From assembly GCA_916700875.1 (NCBI GenBank), contig CAKAKS010000039.1:15349139-15413138 (forward strand): a stretch of 64,000 bases of DNA, given 5' to 3'. Made by a program: the position numbers and the translations under genes. The notes below the pieces were generated by a model that was not told the origin of the DNA, ran no database searches, and saw nothing but the letters and a program-made list of their open reading frames with translations. This stretch comes from Sebastes aleutianus (lineage: Eukaryota > Chordata > Actinopteri > Perciformes > Sebastidae). How positions within the stretch are numbered: position 1 is the first letter of the stretch; every line of letters starts with the position of its first letter. Positions 1-10,646 of the stretch are shown here, piece by piece.

Positions 1-535
1 CTAGCTGGCTATCACTACTCGTGGTCACCAGTGTATTTCTTGGTTTATTACGGGCAGGCTAACTCCAACTCCATCCTTTTTTATTTGTATAAAAGTAAAA
101 ACAATCATTGCCAATATGTCACCAGTGAGTAGCTTTAATTGTCTTCAAAAAAACGCCGTGAAAGTAGCGTTAACTGACTAGTTATCTTAGCTTAGCTTAC
201 AGGCTAGGCTAACACAAGGCCTATGGAAGGAGGATAGGACACCGGTCTTGCGGTGGGGTGTACTACGCATGCGCAGTGTAACTCAAGCTGCGGTCAGATT
301 TTACTGCGCATGTGCAATACCACCACGGAGACAGGACGCGTTAATGACGCGTGACGCATCCTCCTTCTATAAACCTTGCAGCTAACAAACTGCCAAGAAT
401 CCTTCAGCTAGCTTCAACGTCGATTAGCTTGTTTTTTTAGGCCAAATTTCACTGGTGACCTCTCTTCTTCTTTTATTATTATTATATTCTTTCTAAACAT
501 ATTTCCTTTAATGTTTGAGATGATAATTCGCCTAC
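1..535 (-). other. dnaja2 intron 1 (part), with NRF1-like sites and a short inverted-repeat element
   Basis: No exon is visible here. Positions 222-235 and 358-371 are imperfect inverted copies (TATRGAAGGAGGAT, one mismatch), suggesting a roughly 150-bp MITE-like element. Between them lie cgcatgcgca (266-275) and tgcgcatgtgca (305-316), which resemble the NRF1 consensus. A second inverted pair of 10 bases (tcaccagtga near 118-127, its complement near 448-457) may be another element boundary. Confidence 0.45.
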
Positions 536-613
536 CTTTTTGAGTTCGTTCTCAGAGGCAGAGGGTGAAACTCCGAGGATGTCGTATAGCTTCGTATCCA
601 CAACGTTCGCCAT
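536..613 (-). CDS. dnaja2: DnaJ homolog subfamily A member 2, first coding exon (partial gene)
   Basis: Read on the minus strand, an ATG at 613 opens 26 codons beginning MANVVDTKLYDILGV and ending at AAAAAG followed by gtaggc, a good splice donor. This is the start of the J domain of type I Hsp40 proteins: the TKLYDILGV segment leads into helix I, and the SENELKK end precedes the AYRKLA helix II of the family, which must lie in the next exon left of the window. DNAJA2 is a cytosolic co-chaperone that stimulates Hsp70 ATPase and delivers unfolded clients. DNAJA1 and DNAJA4 start differently (MVKET-type), so the A2 assignment is firm for so short a piece. Its 5' leader runs about 614-760. The HPD motif, zinc fingers and client-binding domains are outside the window. 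Confidence 0.9.
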
Positions 614-880
614 GATGCTAACCGGCTACACAGAGACAGAGAGACCTTCTGCGGAGCTTCAGCTGAGCGACGCGACGCAAAGAACCACCGGCTGGAAACT
701 CTCCAGGGTTGCCAGATACTACGACAAAAATACCCACTCGGAAAACAGATGACACCAAACAAACAGCAACCATATTATATTAACAGTATGACTGGGCTTA
801 TGTATTTACGTTGCCATTATCTTCTTAAGTATTGAACAAAATGGTATGTTTACAAATGTATTATTTTTATTATTATTATT
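614..880 (-). promoter_or_regulatory. dnaja2 5' leader and probable promoter
   Basis: The 150 bases upstream of the dnaja2 ATG are GC-richer than the surroundings and contain several CpGs (cgacgcgacgc around 668-678), as expected for a housekeeping promoter and leader on the minus strand. The sequence becomes AT-rich beyond about 760. No TATA box was identified, and the start site cannot be fixed from sequence. Confidence 0.45.
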
Positions 881-1797
881 TTTTTTAAAACAATATGTTT
901 ATTGATTTTTACATATAAACATATATACACATACAGACAGACTAACAATATTAATAATTAAATTATACAATGAAATGCTTAGTCAGAATTTTTTTTTTAA
1001 ACAATATTTTTATTGAATTTTACATATAAACATATATACACATACAGACAGACTATCAATATTAATAATTAAATTATACAATGAAATGTTTAGTCAGAAT
1101 TTTTTTTTTAACAATATTTTTATTGAATTTTACATATAAACATATATACACATACAGACAGACTAACAATATTAATAATTAAATTATACAATGAAATGTT
1201 TAGTCAGAATTTTTTTTTTAAACAATATTTTTATTGAATTTTACATATAAACATATATACACATACAGACAGACTAACAATATTAATAATTAAATTATAC
1301 AATGAAATGTTTTGTCAGAATTTTTTTTTTTAACAATATTGTTATTGAATTTTACATATAAACATATATACACATACAGACAGACTATCAATATTAATAA
1401 TTAAATTATACAATGAAATGTTTAGTCAGAATGTTTTTTTTAAACAATATTTTTATTGAATTTTACATATAAACATATATACACATACAGACAGACTATC
1501 AATATTAATAATTAAATCATACAATGAAATGTTTAGTCAGAATTTTTTTTTTAAAACAATATTTTTATTGAATTTTACATATAAACATATATACACATAC
1601 AGACAGACTATCAATATTAATAATTAAATTATACAATGAAATGTTTAGTCAGAATTTTTTTTTTAAACAATATTTTTATTGAATTTTACATATAAACATA
1701 TATACACATACAGACAGACTAACAATATTAATAATTAAATTATACAATGAAATGTTTTGTCAGAATTTTTTTTTTAAACAATATTTTTATTGAATTT
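880..1797. repeat. Satellite array, unit about 110 bp, about 8 copies
   Basis: Successive copies share catatatacacatacagaca followed by gacta(a/t)caatattaataatt and a T-run of 8-10. The cagacagac landmark recurs near 934, 1045, 1155, 1266, 1376, 1487, 1598 and 1711, a period of 110-112 bp with few substitutions, so the array is recently homogenised. It begins only about 120 bp upstream of the dnaja2 leader. Confidence 0.9.
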
Positions 1798-2272
1798 ACA
1801 TTATTTTACATAATTACATAATTAGATACCCTTCAACCAACTACAATATTAAAAGTGTTTGTAATACAAAAGTACTGTTTACATGTTAATGCATCAATAG
1901 GCATAATCATCCAATAACTCTCACAGGGGGGCGTTCTGCATAATGAAAACTTTTACTGATGATACCTTAAGTGCATTTTGTTGTTAGAACTTTTGTACTT
2001 TTACTTGCAGTGGAGTAGTTCTACATTTTGGGATTGCTTTACTTAAGTAAATGATCTAGTTCTTCCATCACTGACCTATAGACACCTGGGCTTTGCTTTG
2101 TTATTTGCCTGGCAGGGATTATTACCACTACAGCTAATATTCTGTACAGTTCCACAGTGCAGCTTCAAATGCACACATGATAAAAATAATGGATGTACAG
2201 TCCTGTAACATGACACAGGGGCAAAGTCCTGTTCAGGGGAAGCATGAGGGACCAGAGTCACTGCACAGGGTG
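1798..2272. other. Intergenic, no feature seen
   Basis: Unremarkable AT-rich sequence between the 110-bp satellite and a hAT element. The short open frames here lack recognisable protein similarity. Confidence 0.5.
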
Positions 2273-2280
2273 TCCCCAGT

Positions 2281-2924
2281 TAGGGTGACCAGATCCCAAC
2301 AAATCAAATGGGGGACAAAGAGTATGTTTGTGTTGGACAATGTGGGACACGTTACCAATGCTGAGAGGTAGTTGAACATTTTTATATAATGTATAACTTA
2401 AGTAATAAACATTTCTATTCTGCCCCTTACCTCGTAATATCTCTATGCTTTGCCCGAATGCATCCATAGATCGGCACATCTCTTTTTGAGCCGCACGTTT
2501 GTTGTGAGACTCTCGTACTGTGTCGCTTCATGTCGTATTCCCCCTGTGTGAAATTTAAAAATAACTGGCTAATTGCATTCCACTGGTTTCACCCACTTAT
2601 AAGTAGTCTTTGTTGTAGTTGCATTTCTTTTTCTTTGTGGTAGTTTCCATCATATTTGGCCTAAATCTGCATAGTTTGTGACTTTGCTGTGACATAGACT
2701 CTGACAGGTCAACCTGCACTTGACCTAGGTGTGCACAATTTGATTGACAGGAAACACAGCCCCATGATGACAGCCTTCTCTGCTTTCTTCTCAGCCATTG
2801 GATAAAAGACAGATTTTCTGTCCTGCAGTGTGTTGACTCTTGAAAACTAGGGCCAATGAAAATGTGGGACATCGTCTCAATATGTGGGACAATAACAACT
2901 TTGATAAAAATGCTGGTCACCCTA
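2281..2924. mobile_element. Nonautonomous hAT-type DNA transposon (644 bp) with intact target-site duplication
   Basis: The element starts tagggtgaccag and ends ctggtcacccta, perfect 12-bp terminal inverted repeats. It is flanked by the identical 8-bp direct repeat tccccagt at 2273-2280 and 2925-2932. Eight-base duplications and TIRs of this kind are the hallmark of the hAT superfamily. The interior repeats the phrase tgtgggac several times and encodes no transposase. Confidence 0.85.
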
Positions 2925-2932
2925 TCCCCAGT

Positions 2933-3633
2933 ACACCAGGTGATAAACAAGCTTCTTCTTTTTTTAAGTTATCCTTTAGTATTATCTGCCTACTTTTGTT
3001 CATGTGGCAAATAAATGTGTAAATATTCAACACTCGGTCCCTAGGCTTTTCTGTTTCAAATATTTTTATTAGGAAGCATGTGCATGTCAGTGATACAGAC
3101 TTCTGTGGGGTGTGTATCATGCCTCATTTCTGATGTATATCAACAAAAAAAGACAATACTAGGAACTAAGGGCAAACAAAAATGGAGACAAGCAAATGCA
3201 AAGAACATAAGTAGGTAAGGAAAAAAACAAACAAACAAAACAAACAAAAACAAAACAACAAAACAAAAACATTTTGTTAAAAAATATTTACTTTCGGTCT
3301 GTGAAATCTTGCAGTTGCCATCAGGAGCACCGGAGGACACAGAGGGACATTGTTTTTTTTTGTCTGATTACCTGTCTCAGGCACTACTGTCAGGATATAG
3401 GATAACTTTTTCTAATCATATTTGCTCCAGTAAAGTACATTAACTTGAGTACTGTTCTGAAGTACAATTTTGAAGTATTTGTACTTTACTTGAGTATTTC
3501 CATTTCATGTGACTTTATACTTCTACTAAATTTCAGAGGGAAACATTTCACCTCAACATATATTTCACAGCTATAGTCAGTTGGTACTTTTCATATAAAA
3601 ACTTAAATTTAAACTTCATCATACATTTACAGG
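2933..3633. other. Intergenic, low-complexity AT-rich sequence
   Basis: Contains an A/C-rich stretch (about 3220-3275, aaacaaac-type) and a segment around 3430-3500 with repeated tact/agta steps. The phrase ggtccctaggcttttc (3036-3051) recurs near 3766 and, diverged, near 4617, linking this DNA to the duplicated block that follows. No gene was recognised. Confidence 0.5.
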
Positions 3634-3984
3634 TACATATACATGAAATTTGACCTCTGCATATTAAGATTTTACATACAAAACATATGATCACTTTAAT
3701 TAAATAAATAAAACAAATAAAACACAGACAACACCCTAAGGCACACTAATCAGGGAAACATTGGCGGTCCCTAGGCTTTTCCGTCAGGTGTCCATAATAA
3801 AATAATTTGACTATAATAAAACAATTTTTTTAATCTTATTGCATTTTATTTACCACTATTTGAAAATAGGTAGTTTACTTTTTCATATAGTTTTATTTGA
3901 GAGTTATAAATCTGAATATTTTTACTGCAGTACTTGCTTTATCACCCAGCTCCTGAGAGAGAGAAAACAAAAAGTCAGGGTGAC
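3634..3984. repeat. Duplicated block, copy 1
   Basis: This block, from tacatatacatgaaa to gtcagggtgacc, is repeated about 854 bp further on at 4488-4900. Shared landmarks in order are gacctctgcatattaag, the aaacacagacaacacc segment, the ggcggtcccta phrase, taccactatttgaaaatagg and tactgcagtacttg. It is a direct repeat with a few per cent divergence. Confidence 0.8.
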
Positions 3985-4487
3985 CGGAAATAAACACGTA
4001 GTTTTTTTGTTTTTTTTATTATTTCAAAATTACAGTATACATAGTAACAGCATAAAAACATTAAAAACATTTACATACAAAATAAGCATAGCGAAAACAT
4101 AAACAAAGAGCTGTGCCAAACATAAAAGGACAACAGAAATTAAACAAAACCAACATAAAAAAAACCCACAATAAAATAAATAAATAAATAGATAATAAAA
4201 AAAGACCACGGGAGAGTATGACAATAATTTCCCTTAAAAACTTTAAAGATATTGCATACATTCATTGTTTTCATTGCTTTTTTGTTTTGTGAGGAAGATA
4301 TTGTTGACAGATATAATTCCATAATTTCTTTCATAAATACAAAGAAATTAGGCTTTTTTTGGGGTAAATTTACACTTGTGAATGTGGTACTTCGGGAGAA
4401 TTAAAATTAAATTAATAAGAAGAAATTCATTACTGTCTTTGTCACTGTAACCATAGCAAACATAAACACGTAGTTGGTCTTCTGTTT
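3985..4487. other. Spacer between the duplicated blocks
   Basis: A/T-rich spacer of the tandem duplication. Its last bases (4476-4490, ggtcttctgtttaca) match a unit variant of the large minisatellite that begins after copy 2. No coding potential was recognised; the small minus-strand frames are poly-F/L low-complexity translations. Confidence 0.5.
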
Positions 4488-4900
4488 ACATATACATGAA
4501 AATTGACCTCTGCATATTAAGATTTTACATACAAAACATATGATCACTTTAATTAAATAAATAAATAAATAAAACACAGACAACACCCTAAGGCACACAA
4601 ATCAGGGAATCATTGGCGGTCCCTAGATTTTTCTGCAAAAAAAATCTGAGGTCAGAAATTTAGGGACAGTCCCTAAACACTTGTCGCACTGTCAGGTGCC
4701 CATAATAAAATAATTTAACTATAAAAACATGTTTTTTTTTTTTTTATCTTATTGCATTTTATTTACCACTATTTGAAAATAGGTAGTTTACTTTTTCATA
4801 TAGTTTTGTTTGAGAGTTATAATTCTGAATATTTTACTGCAGTACTTGTTTTATCACCCAGCAGCTCCTGAGAAAAAAAAAAAAAAAGTCAGGGTGACTT
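4488..4900. repeat. Duplicated block, copy 2
   Basis: Second copy of the block at 3634-3984, longer because of an extra segment near 4635-4690 and a longer A-run near 4873-4887. It runs directly into the 19-bp minisatellite. Confidence 0.8.
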
Positions 4901-4910
4901 CCAAATAAAC

Positions 4911-6877
4911 ATGGTCTCATGTTTACACCATGGTCTCATGTTTACACCGTTGTCTTCTGTTTACACCATGGTCTCATGTTTACACCATGGTCTTCTGTTT
5001 ACACCATGGTCTCATGTTTACACCATGGTCTCCTGTTTACACCATGGTCTCGTGTTTACACCATGGTCTTCTGTTTACACCATGGTCTCATGTTTACACC
5101 ATGGTCTCCTGTTTACACCATGGTCTCCTGTTTACACCATGGTCTCGTGTTTACACCATGGTCTCGTGTTTACACCATGGTCTCGTGTTTACACCATGGT
5201 CTCGTGTTTACACCATGGTCTTCTGTTTACACCATGGTCTCGTGTTTACACCATGGTCTTCTGTTTACACCATGGTCTCGTGTTTACACCATGGTCTTCT
5301 GTTTACACCATGGTCTCGTGTTTACACCATGGTCTCGTGTTTACACCATGGTCTCGTGTTTACACCAGTGTTTACACCGTGGTCTCGTGTTTACACCGCG
5401 GTCTCGTGTTTACACCGCGGTCTCGTGTTTACACCGCGGTCTCGTGTTTACACCGCGGTCTCGTGTTTACACCACGGTCTCATGTTTACACCACGGTCTC
5501 ATGTTTACACCAAGGTCTCGTGTTTACACCATGGTCTCGTGTTTACACCAGTGTTTACACCGTGGTCTCGTGTTTACACCGCGGTCTCGTGTTTACACCG
5601 CGGTCTCGTGTTTACACCGCGGTCTCGTGTTTACACCACGGTCTCATGTTTACACCACGGTCTCATGTTTACACCAAGGTCTCATGTTTACACCGTGGTC
5701 TCATGTTTACACCACGGTCTCATGTTTACACCATGGTCTCATGTTTACACCATGGTCTCCTGTTTACACCATGGTCTCGTGTTTACACCATGGTCTTCTG
5801 TTTACACCATGGTCTCATGTTTACACCATGGTCTCCTGTTTACACCATGGTCTCGTGTTTACACCATGGTCTCGTGTTTACACCATGGTCTCGTGTTTAC
5901 ACCATGGTCTTCTGTTTACACCATGGTCTCGTGTTTACACCATGGTCTTCTGTTTACACCATGGTCTCATGTTTACACCATGGTCTTCTGTTTACACCAT
6001 GGTCTCGTGTTTACACCATGGTCTCGTGTTTACACCATGGTCTCGTGTTTACACCAGTGTTTACACCGTGGTCTCGTGTTTACACCGCGGTCTCGTGTTT
6101 ACACCGCGGTCTCGTGTTTACACCGCGGTCTCGTGTTTACACCAAGGTCTCGTGTTTACACCACGGTCTCATGTTTACACCACGGTCTCATGTTTACACC
6201 GTGGTCTCATGTTTACACCGTGGTCTCGTGTTTACACCATGGTCTCGTGTTTACACCATGGTCTCGTGTTTACACCATGGTCTCCTGTTTACACCATGGT
6301 CTCGTGTTTACACCATGGTCTCGTGTTTACACCATGGTCTCGTGTTTACACCATGGTCTTCTGTTTACACCATGGTCTCGTGTTTACACCATGGTCTTCT
6401 GTTTACACCATGGTCTCATGTTTACACCATGGTCTTCTGTTTACACCATGGTCTCGTGTTTACACCATGGTCTCGTGTTTACACCAGTGTTTACACCGTG
6501 GTCTCGTGTTTACACCAGTGTTTACACCGTGGTCTCGTGTTTACACCGCGGTCTCGTGTTTACACCATGGTCTCGTGTTTACACCATGGTCTTCTGTTTA
6601 CACCATGGTCTCATGTTTACACCATGGTCTTCTGTTTACACCATGGTCTCGTGTTTACACCATGGTCTCGTGTTTACACCAGTGTTTACACCGTGGTCTC
6701 GTGTTTACACCGCGGTCTCGTGTTTACACCGCGGTCTCGTGTTTACACCACGGTCTCGTGTTTACACCGTGGTCTCATGTTTACACCATGGTCTCGTGTT
6801 TACACCATGGTCTCGTGTTTACACCATGGTCTCATGTTTACACCATGGTCTCGTGTTTACACCATGGTTTACACAGT
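4911..6877. repeat. 19-bp minisatellite, about 100 copies
   Basis: The unit is atggtctcgtgtttacacc with variants in the first two bases (at, gt, gc, ac, aa before ggtct) and in tctcgtg / tctcatg / tctcctg / tcttctg. Short 11-bp units (gtgtttacacc) occur at about six places, each followed by gtggtctcg and then gcggtctcg units, giving a higher-order pattern. Because 19 is not a multiple of 3 and the unit has no stop, all three forward frames stay open for about 650 codons with a 19-residue repeat. I regard these frames as non-coding by-products. Confidence 0.95.
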
Positions 6878-7035
6878 TGATGGACAGCTGAACTTTTGAT
6901 TACGTTTTAGGTATCCGCCATTTTGATTTTTCAAATCTGACAGCTTTCTTGTTGCCTGCCTGCTGGAGGATAATCTGGAGAGTGTCAACAACACCACACA
7001 GCCTGCTCGGCTCGGCAAGCCAACCGCTGAGTAAG
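6878..7035 (+). promoter_or_regulatory. Probable promoter and non-coding first exon of ppp6r2
   Basis: Unique sequence between two minisatellites. It contains ccgccatttt (6915-6924), matching the YY1 motif often placed just downstream of TATA-less transcription starts. A leader-like segment follows, ending at ccgctga with gtaagc at 7031, a strong splice donor. The ppp6r2 ATG is at 10647 behind a splice-acceptor-free stretch, so a separate upstream leader exon is expected, and this is the best candidate on the plus strand. It is an inference, with no transcript evidence. Confidence 0.45.
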
Positions 7036-7630
7036 CGTAAATTAAATGACATTGCAACCGGGGGAACGGGGTAGTAAGTATCTTCAAGCTATAACAACGC
7101 AGCAGTCATGAACAGCCGTCTGTGTCTGTGGGCCTCTGGTTGACCTGACAACAGCCTGAAAGTCGACCGTTCAGCTTGTAGATGACGTCTGATGACAATG
7201 ATGGATAAAAGGTAACGGTCGCTTGTTTTAAACATAATGGAGCCTAACGGTTAACCGTTACGAGGTTGTCGGAAGGACGGTTATAGCCGTTATAAACAAC
7301 CGTTAGCTTCTAAGCTAATATAGAAGCATCCACCGGTTACTGTATTGACATAGTTTGGTAACGTTAGCAACATGATTAAGACATTGCTAGCGGGGCTGGT
7401 TTACCATGCTAGAATAACGTTAAACACACTGACTGAGAGATTAGTAACAGGAGATAGGACGGGCTAACTTAGCGTGGATTTAAGATCTGGATAAGATAAA
7501 GTAACCTTAGCTAATTCACGCTGATTATGACGCTTAACTTAGCTAGCGTTCATAGCCGTTAATGGCTAACAGTAACATTAACCGTTGACGTTACCAGCTG
7601 ATCTTAAAGACGCCAGAAAGGCCCGTCTTC
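7036..7630 (+). other. Probable ppp6r2 first-intron start
   Basis: Sequence rich in taacgtta/gttagc words typical of fish intron-1 DNA near CpG promoters. No exon is identified. A second potential donor, aaaaggtaacg near 7210, follows a short ATG-containing stretch but has no family support. Confidence 0.3.
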
Positions 7631-9178
7631 TTCAAGCTGGACCATGATTGTCTTAAAGCTGACCATGGTTGTCTTATGTTGTCTTAAAGCTGACCATGGT
7701 TGTCTTAAAGCTGACCATGGTTGTCTTAAAGCTGACCATGGTTGTCTTATGTTGTCTTCAAGCTGACCATGGTTGTCTTATGTTGTCTTAAAGCTGACCA
7801 TGGTTGTCTTAAAGCTGGACCATGGTTGTCTTAAAGCTGACCATGGTTGTCTTAAAGCTGGACCATGGTTGTCTTATGTTGTCTTAAAGCTGACCATGGT
7901 TGTCTTAAAGCTGGACCATGGTTGTCTTAAAGCTGACCATGGTTGTCTTATGTTGTCTTCAAGCTGACCATGGTTGTCTTAAAGCTGGACCATGGTTGTC
8001 TTATGTTGTCTTCAAGCTGACCATGGTTGTCTTCAAGCTGACCATGGTTGTCTTATGTTGTCTTAAAGCTGACCATGGTTGTCTTAAAGCTGGACCATGG
8101 TTGTCTTAAAGCTGACCATGGTTGTCTTATGTTGTCTTAAAGCTGACCATGGTTGTCTTAAAGCTGGACCATGGTTGTCTTCAAGCTGGACCATGGTTGT
8201 CTTATGTTGTCTTAAAGCTGACCATGGTTGTCTTAAAGCTGGACCATGGTTGTCTTAAAGCTGACCATGGTTGTCTTCAAGCTGACCATGGTTGTCTTAT
8301 GTTGTCTTAAAGCTGACCATGGTTGTCTTAAAGCTGGACCATGGTTGTCTTAAAGCTGACCATGGTTGTCTTATGTTGTCTTAAAGCTGACCATGGTTGT
8401 CTTAAAGCTGGACCATGGTTGTCTTCAAGCTGACCATGGTTGTCTTAAAGCTGGACCATGGTTGTCTTCAAGCTGACCATGGTTGTCTTCAAGCTGGACC
8501 ATGGTTGTTTTAAAACTGACCATGGTTGTTTTAAAACTGACCATGGTTGCCTTAGGTTGTCTTAAAGCTGACCATGGTTGCCTTAGGTTGTCTTAAAGCT
8601 GACCATGGTTGTCTTGATTGTCTTAAAGCTGACCATGGTTGTCTTAAAGCTGACCATGGTTGTCTTAAAGCTGGACCATGGTTGTCTTAAAGCTGACCAT
8701 GGTTGTCTTGGTTGTCTTAAAGCTGGACCATGGTTGTCTTAAAGCTGACCATGGTTGTCTTGGTTGTCTTAAATCTGACCATGGTTGTCCTAAAGCCGAC
8801 CATGGTTGTCTTAAAGCCGACCATGGTTGTCTTCAAGCTGGACCATGGTTGTCTTAAAGCCGACCATGGTTGTCTTAAAACTGACCATGGTTGTCTTAAA
8901 GTTGGACCATGGTTGTCTTCAAGCTGGACCATGGTTGTCTTAAAGCTGACCATGGTTGTCTTAAAGCTGGACCATGGTTGTCTTAAAGCCGACCATGGTT
9001 GTCTGTTAGCTGGACCATGGTTGTCTTAAAGCCGACCATGGTTGTCTTAAAGCCGACCATGGTTGTCTGTTAGCTGGACCATGGTTGTCTTAAAGCTGGA
9101 CCATGGTTGTCTGTTAGCTGGACCATGGTTGTCTTAAAGCTGACCATGGTTGTCTTCAAGCTGACTATGGTTGTCCTG
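7631..9178. repeat. 21/22-bp minisatellite, about 70 copies
   Basis: The basic unit is tgaccatggttgtcttaaagc (split here: tgaccatggttg + tcttaaagc). A 22-bp form has tggacc, a longer form inserts ttatgttgtc, and variants in the right half include aaagcc, aaaact and gttagc. The mixture of 21-, 22- and about 31-bp units keeps interrupting reading frames. The core accatggt is shared with the minisatellite at 4911-6877. Most likely lies in the first intron of ppp6r2. Confidence 0.95.
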
Positions 9179-9555
9179 TTTGTATGAAATCTAAAAATCC
9201 ACATAGCTATGGGGGAAAGGATGAATTCCTGCAGTCTTGAGCTAAAAAAACACACCTGTTTATTTAGCCTCAACCATGTTTATTGAATGGATGGGTACAC
9301 TATAGGGCAGCACACTCAGAGATCCTTATTGTTATGAAATCAATTTTAATGGTGCGAGCAAGTTATGTTTAACTAACACTTATTTTACACTTTAAATGTA
9401 TTAACACATGTTTTAGTGTGTGATTGCTGACTTTATGCAAGATCATATCTATTTTAATGCTAGATAAGCAGCCTGTTTCATCCAATTGATGATGGCTTGA
9501 ATCATAGGCTATTAAAGATGGATTCTTTACTCTATCTGTCTGCTTTGGTTATAAT
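9179..9555. other. Intron or intergenic, no feature seen
   Basis: Unique AT-rich sequence after the minisatellite; no gene, RNA or clear repeat was recognised. Confidence 0.4.
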
Positions 9556-10001
9556 TATAATACTACTAATAATAATCTTTATTTGTATAGCACCTTTCTA
9601 AACATAGTTTCAAAGTGCTTGCACAGATACAATGAAATACAGACAAAATAAAAACAACAATAAAAGAACAAAACATAAAGACCAAATAATGAGAAAACTA
9701 AAAGCCAAAAGCCAAAAGAGGACAATATAAGGTGTGGGAAATGGTGCACCAAGCTGTTGCCCTACGGAGTTAAAAAAGCCTTTTTATAAAAATGGGTTTT
9801 TAAAAGACATTTAAAATTGGTAATAGAGCTAGCTAACCTGAGGTCCCGAGGTAGGCTGTTCCACAGTCTAGGGGCATTGATGACAAAGGCCCTGTCACCC
9901 TTAGTCACCAGCCTAGACCTGGGTACAGGGTGGTTCGGGGTGGATGTAAGGTGAATATATGATTCCTCCCTTACAGCTATTGGGCCAGTGACAGCTGGCA
10001 A
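9556..10001 (-). mobile_element. LINE 3' end (L2/CR1/Rex-like), minus strand
   Basis: The minus-strand frame 10001-9762 encodes about 79 residues including RAFVINAPRLWNSLP and FKCLLKTHFYKKAF. This is the standard C-terminal end of reverse transcriptases of CR1/L2/Rex1-type fish LINEs (APxLWNxLPxxLR ... FKxxLKTxLF). The 3' tail continues to about 9556, ending in a TTA-type simple repeat. A related tail lies at 28890-29410. Truncated at the 5' end. Confidence 0.75.
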
Positions 10002-10646
10002 GTATTCATATCACACACTTCCTGCAGGGGATTTGTTTTGTTCATCTTACCCCAGTCATTATTTGCTGACGTAACTGTGTGTGTGAGGCCGTTCTCAAAG
10101 CAACGCTGGGTGATGTCAATACACAGATGTGCAGCACTAACTCAATTACAGATGCAATGCTTCCTGCTCTCTCTAGAGAGGAGTGCAAGCCTCTCTGCAC
10201 TTATGCTGACGTTACACTAACTCTTCTTCTGGCTTCTAAGGAAGGCAGACAGAGCAAGTCTTCCTGGAAACGATTCTGTAACATTTATTGTTTTCTTATT
10301 TTCTCGTTGCCAGGTTGAAGCCAATCTCTCCTTGGTTTGTGTGTCTGCTGTTAGTATGAATGAACTGGATGCGTTTGTGTCTTCATCGTGTGAATTTGCT
10401 GATGCTGATTGATGTCCAGGCCATGCGATGTCAATAAGGCAAATGGCTGTTTAGCAAGATCTGACTGAGGATACTACTCCTTGTCCATATGTAAGAGCAT
10501 ACATCCATGCATTATATTATATCACAAAATGAATTGTTCAGCAGCACACAGTTACAAATTGTGTAATTAACTTGTACATGTACTGATCACCATGTCACAT
10601 CCTCTTTTGGTCAACAGCTAAAGTGTATGTGCCGGTGACGTCAGCC
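10002..10646 (+). other. Upstream part of ppp6r2, no exon assigned before 10647
   Basis: No coding exon is recognised. The bases just before the start codon (10618-10646) include aacagctaaag, a plausible acceptor for the exon holding the ATG, so the first coding exon probably begins with about 30 bases of 5' UTR. Confidence 0.4.

Noticed and set aside
4911..6899. Three long forward open frames as a secreted or structural repeat protein
   Set aside because: They arise from a stop-free 19-bp unit read in every frame; there is no splice, promoter or codon signal for one particular frame.
7773..9029. Open frames in the 21/22-bp array as proteins
   Set aside because: Repeat translations, repeatedly broken by unit-length changes; frames exist on both strands.
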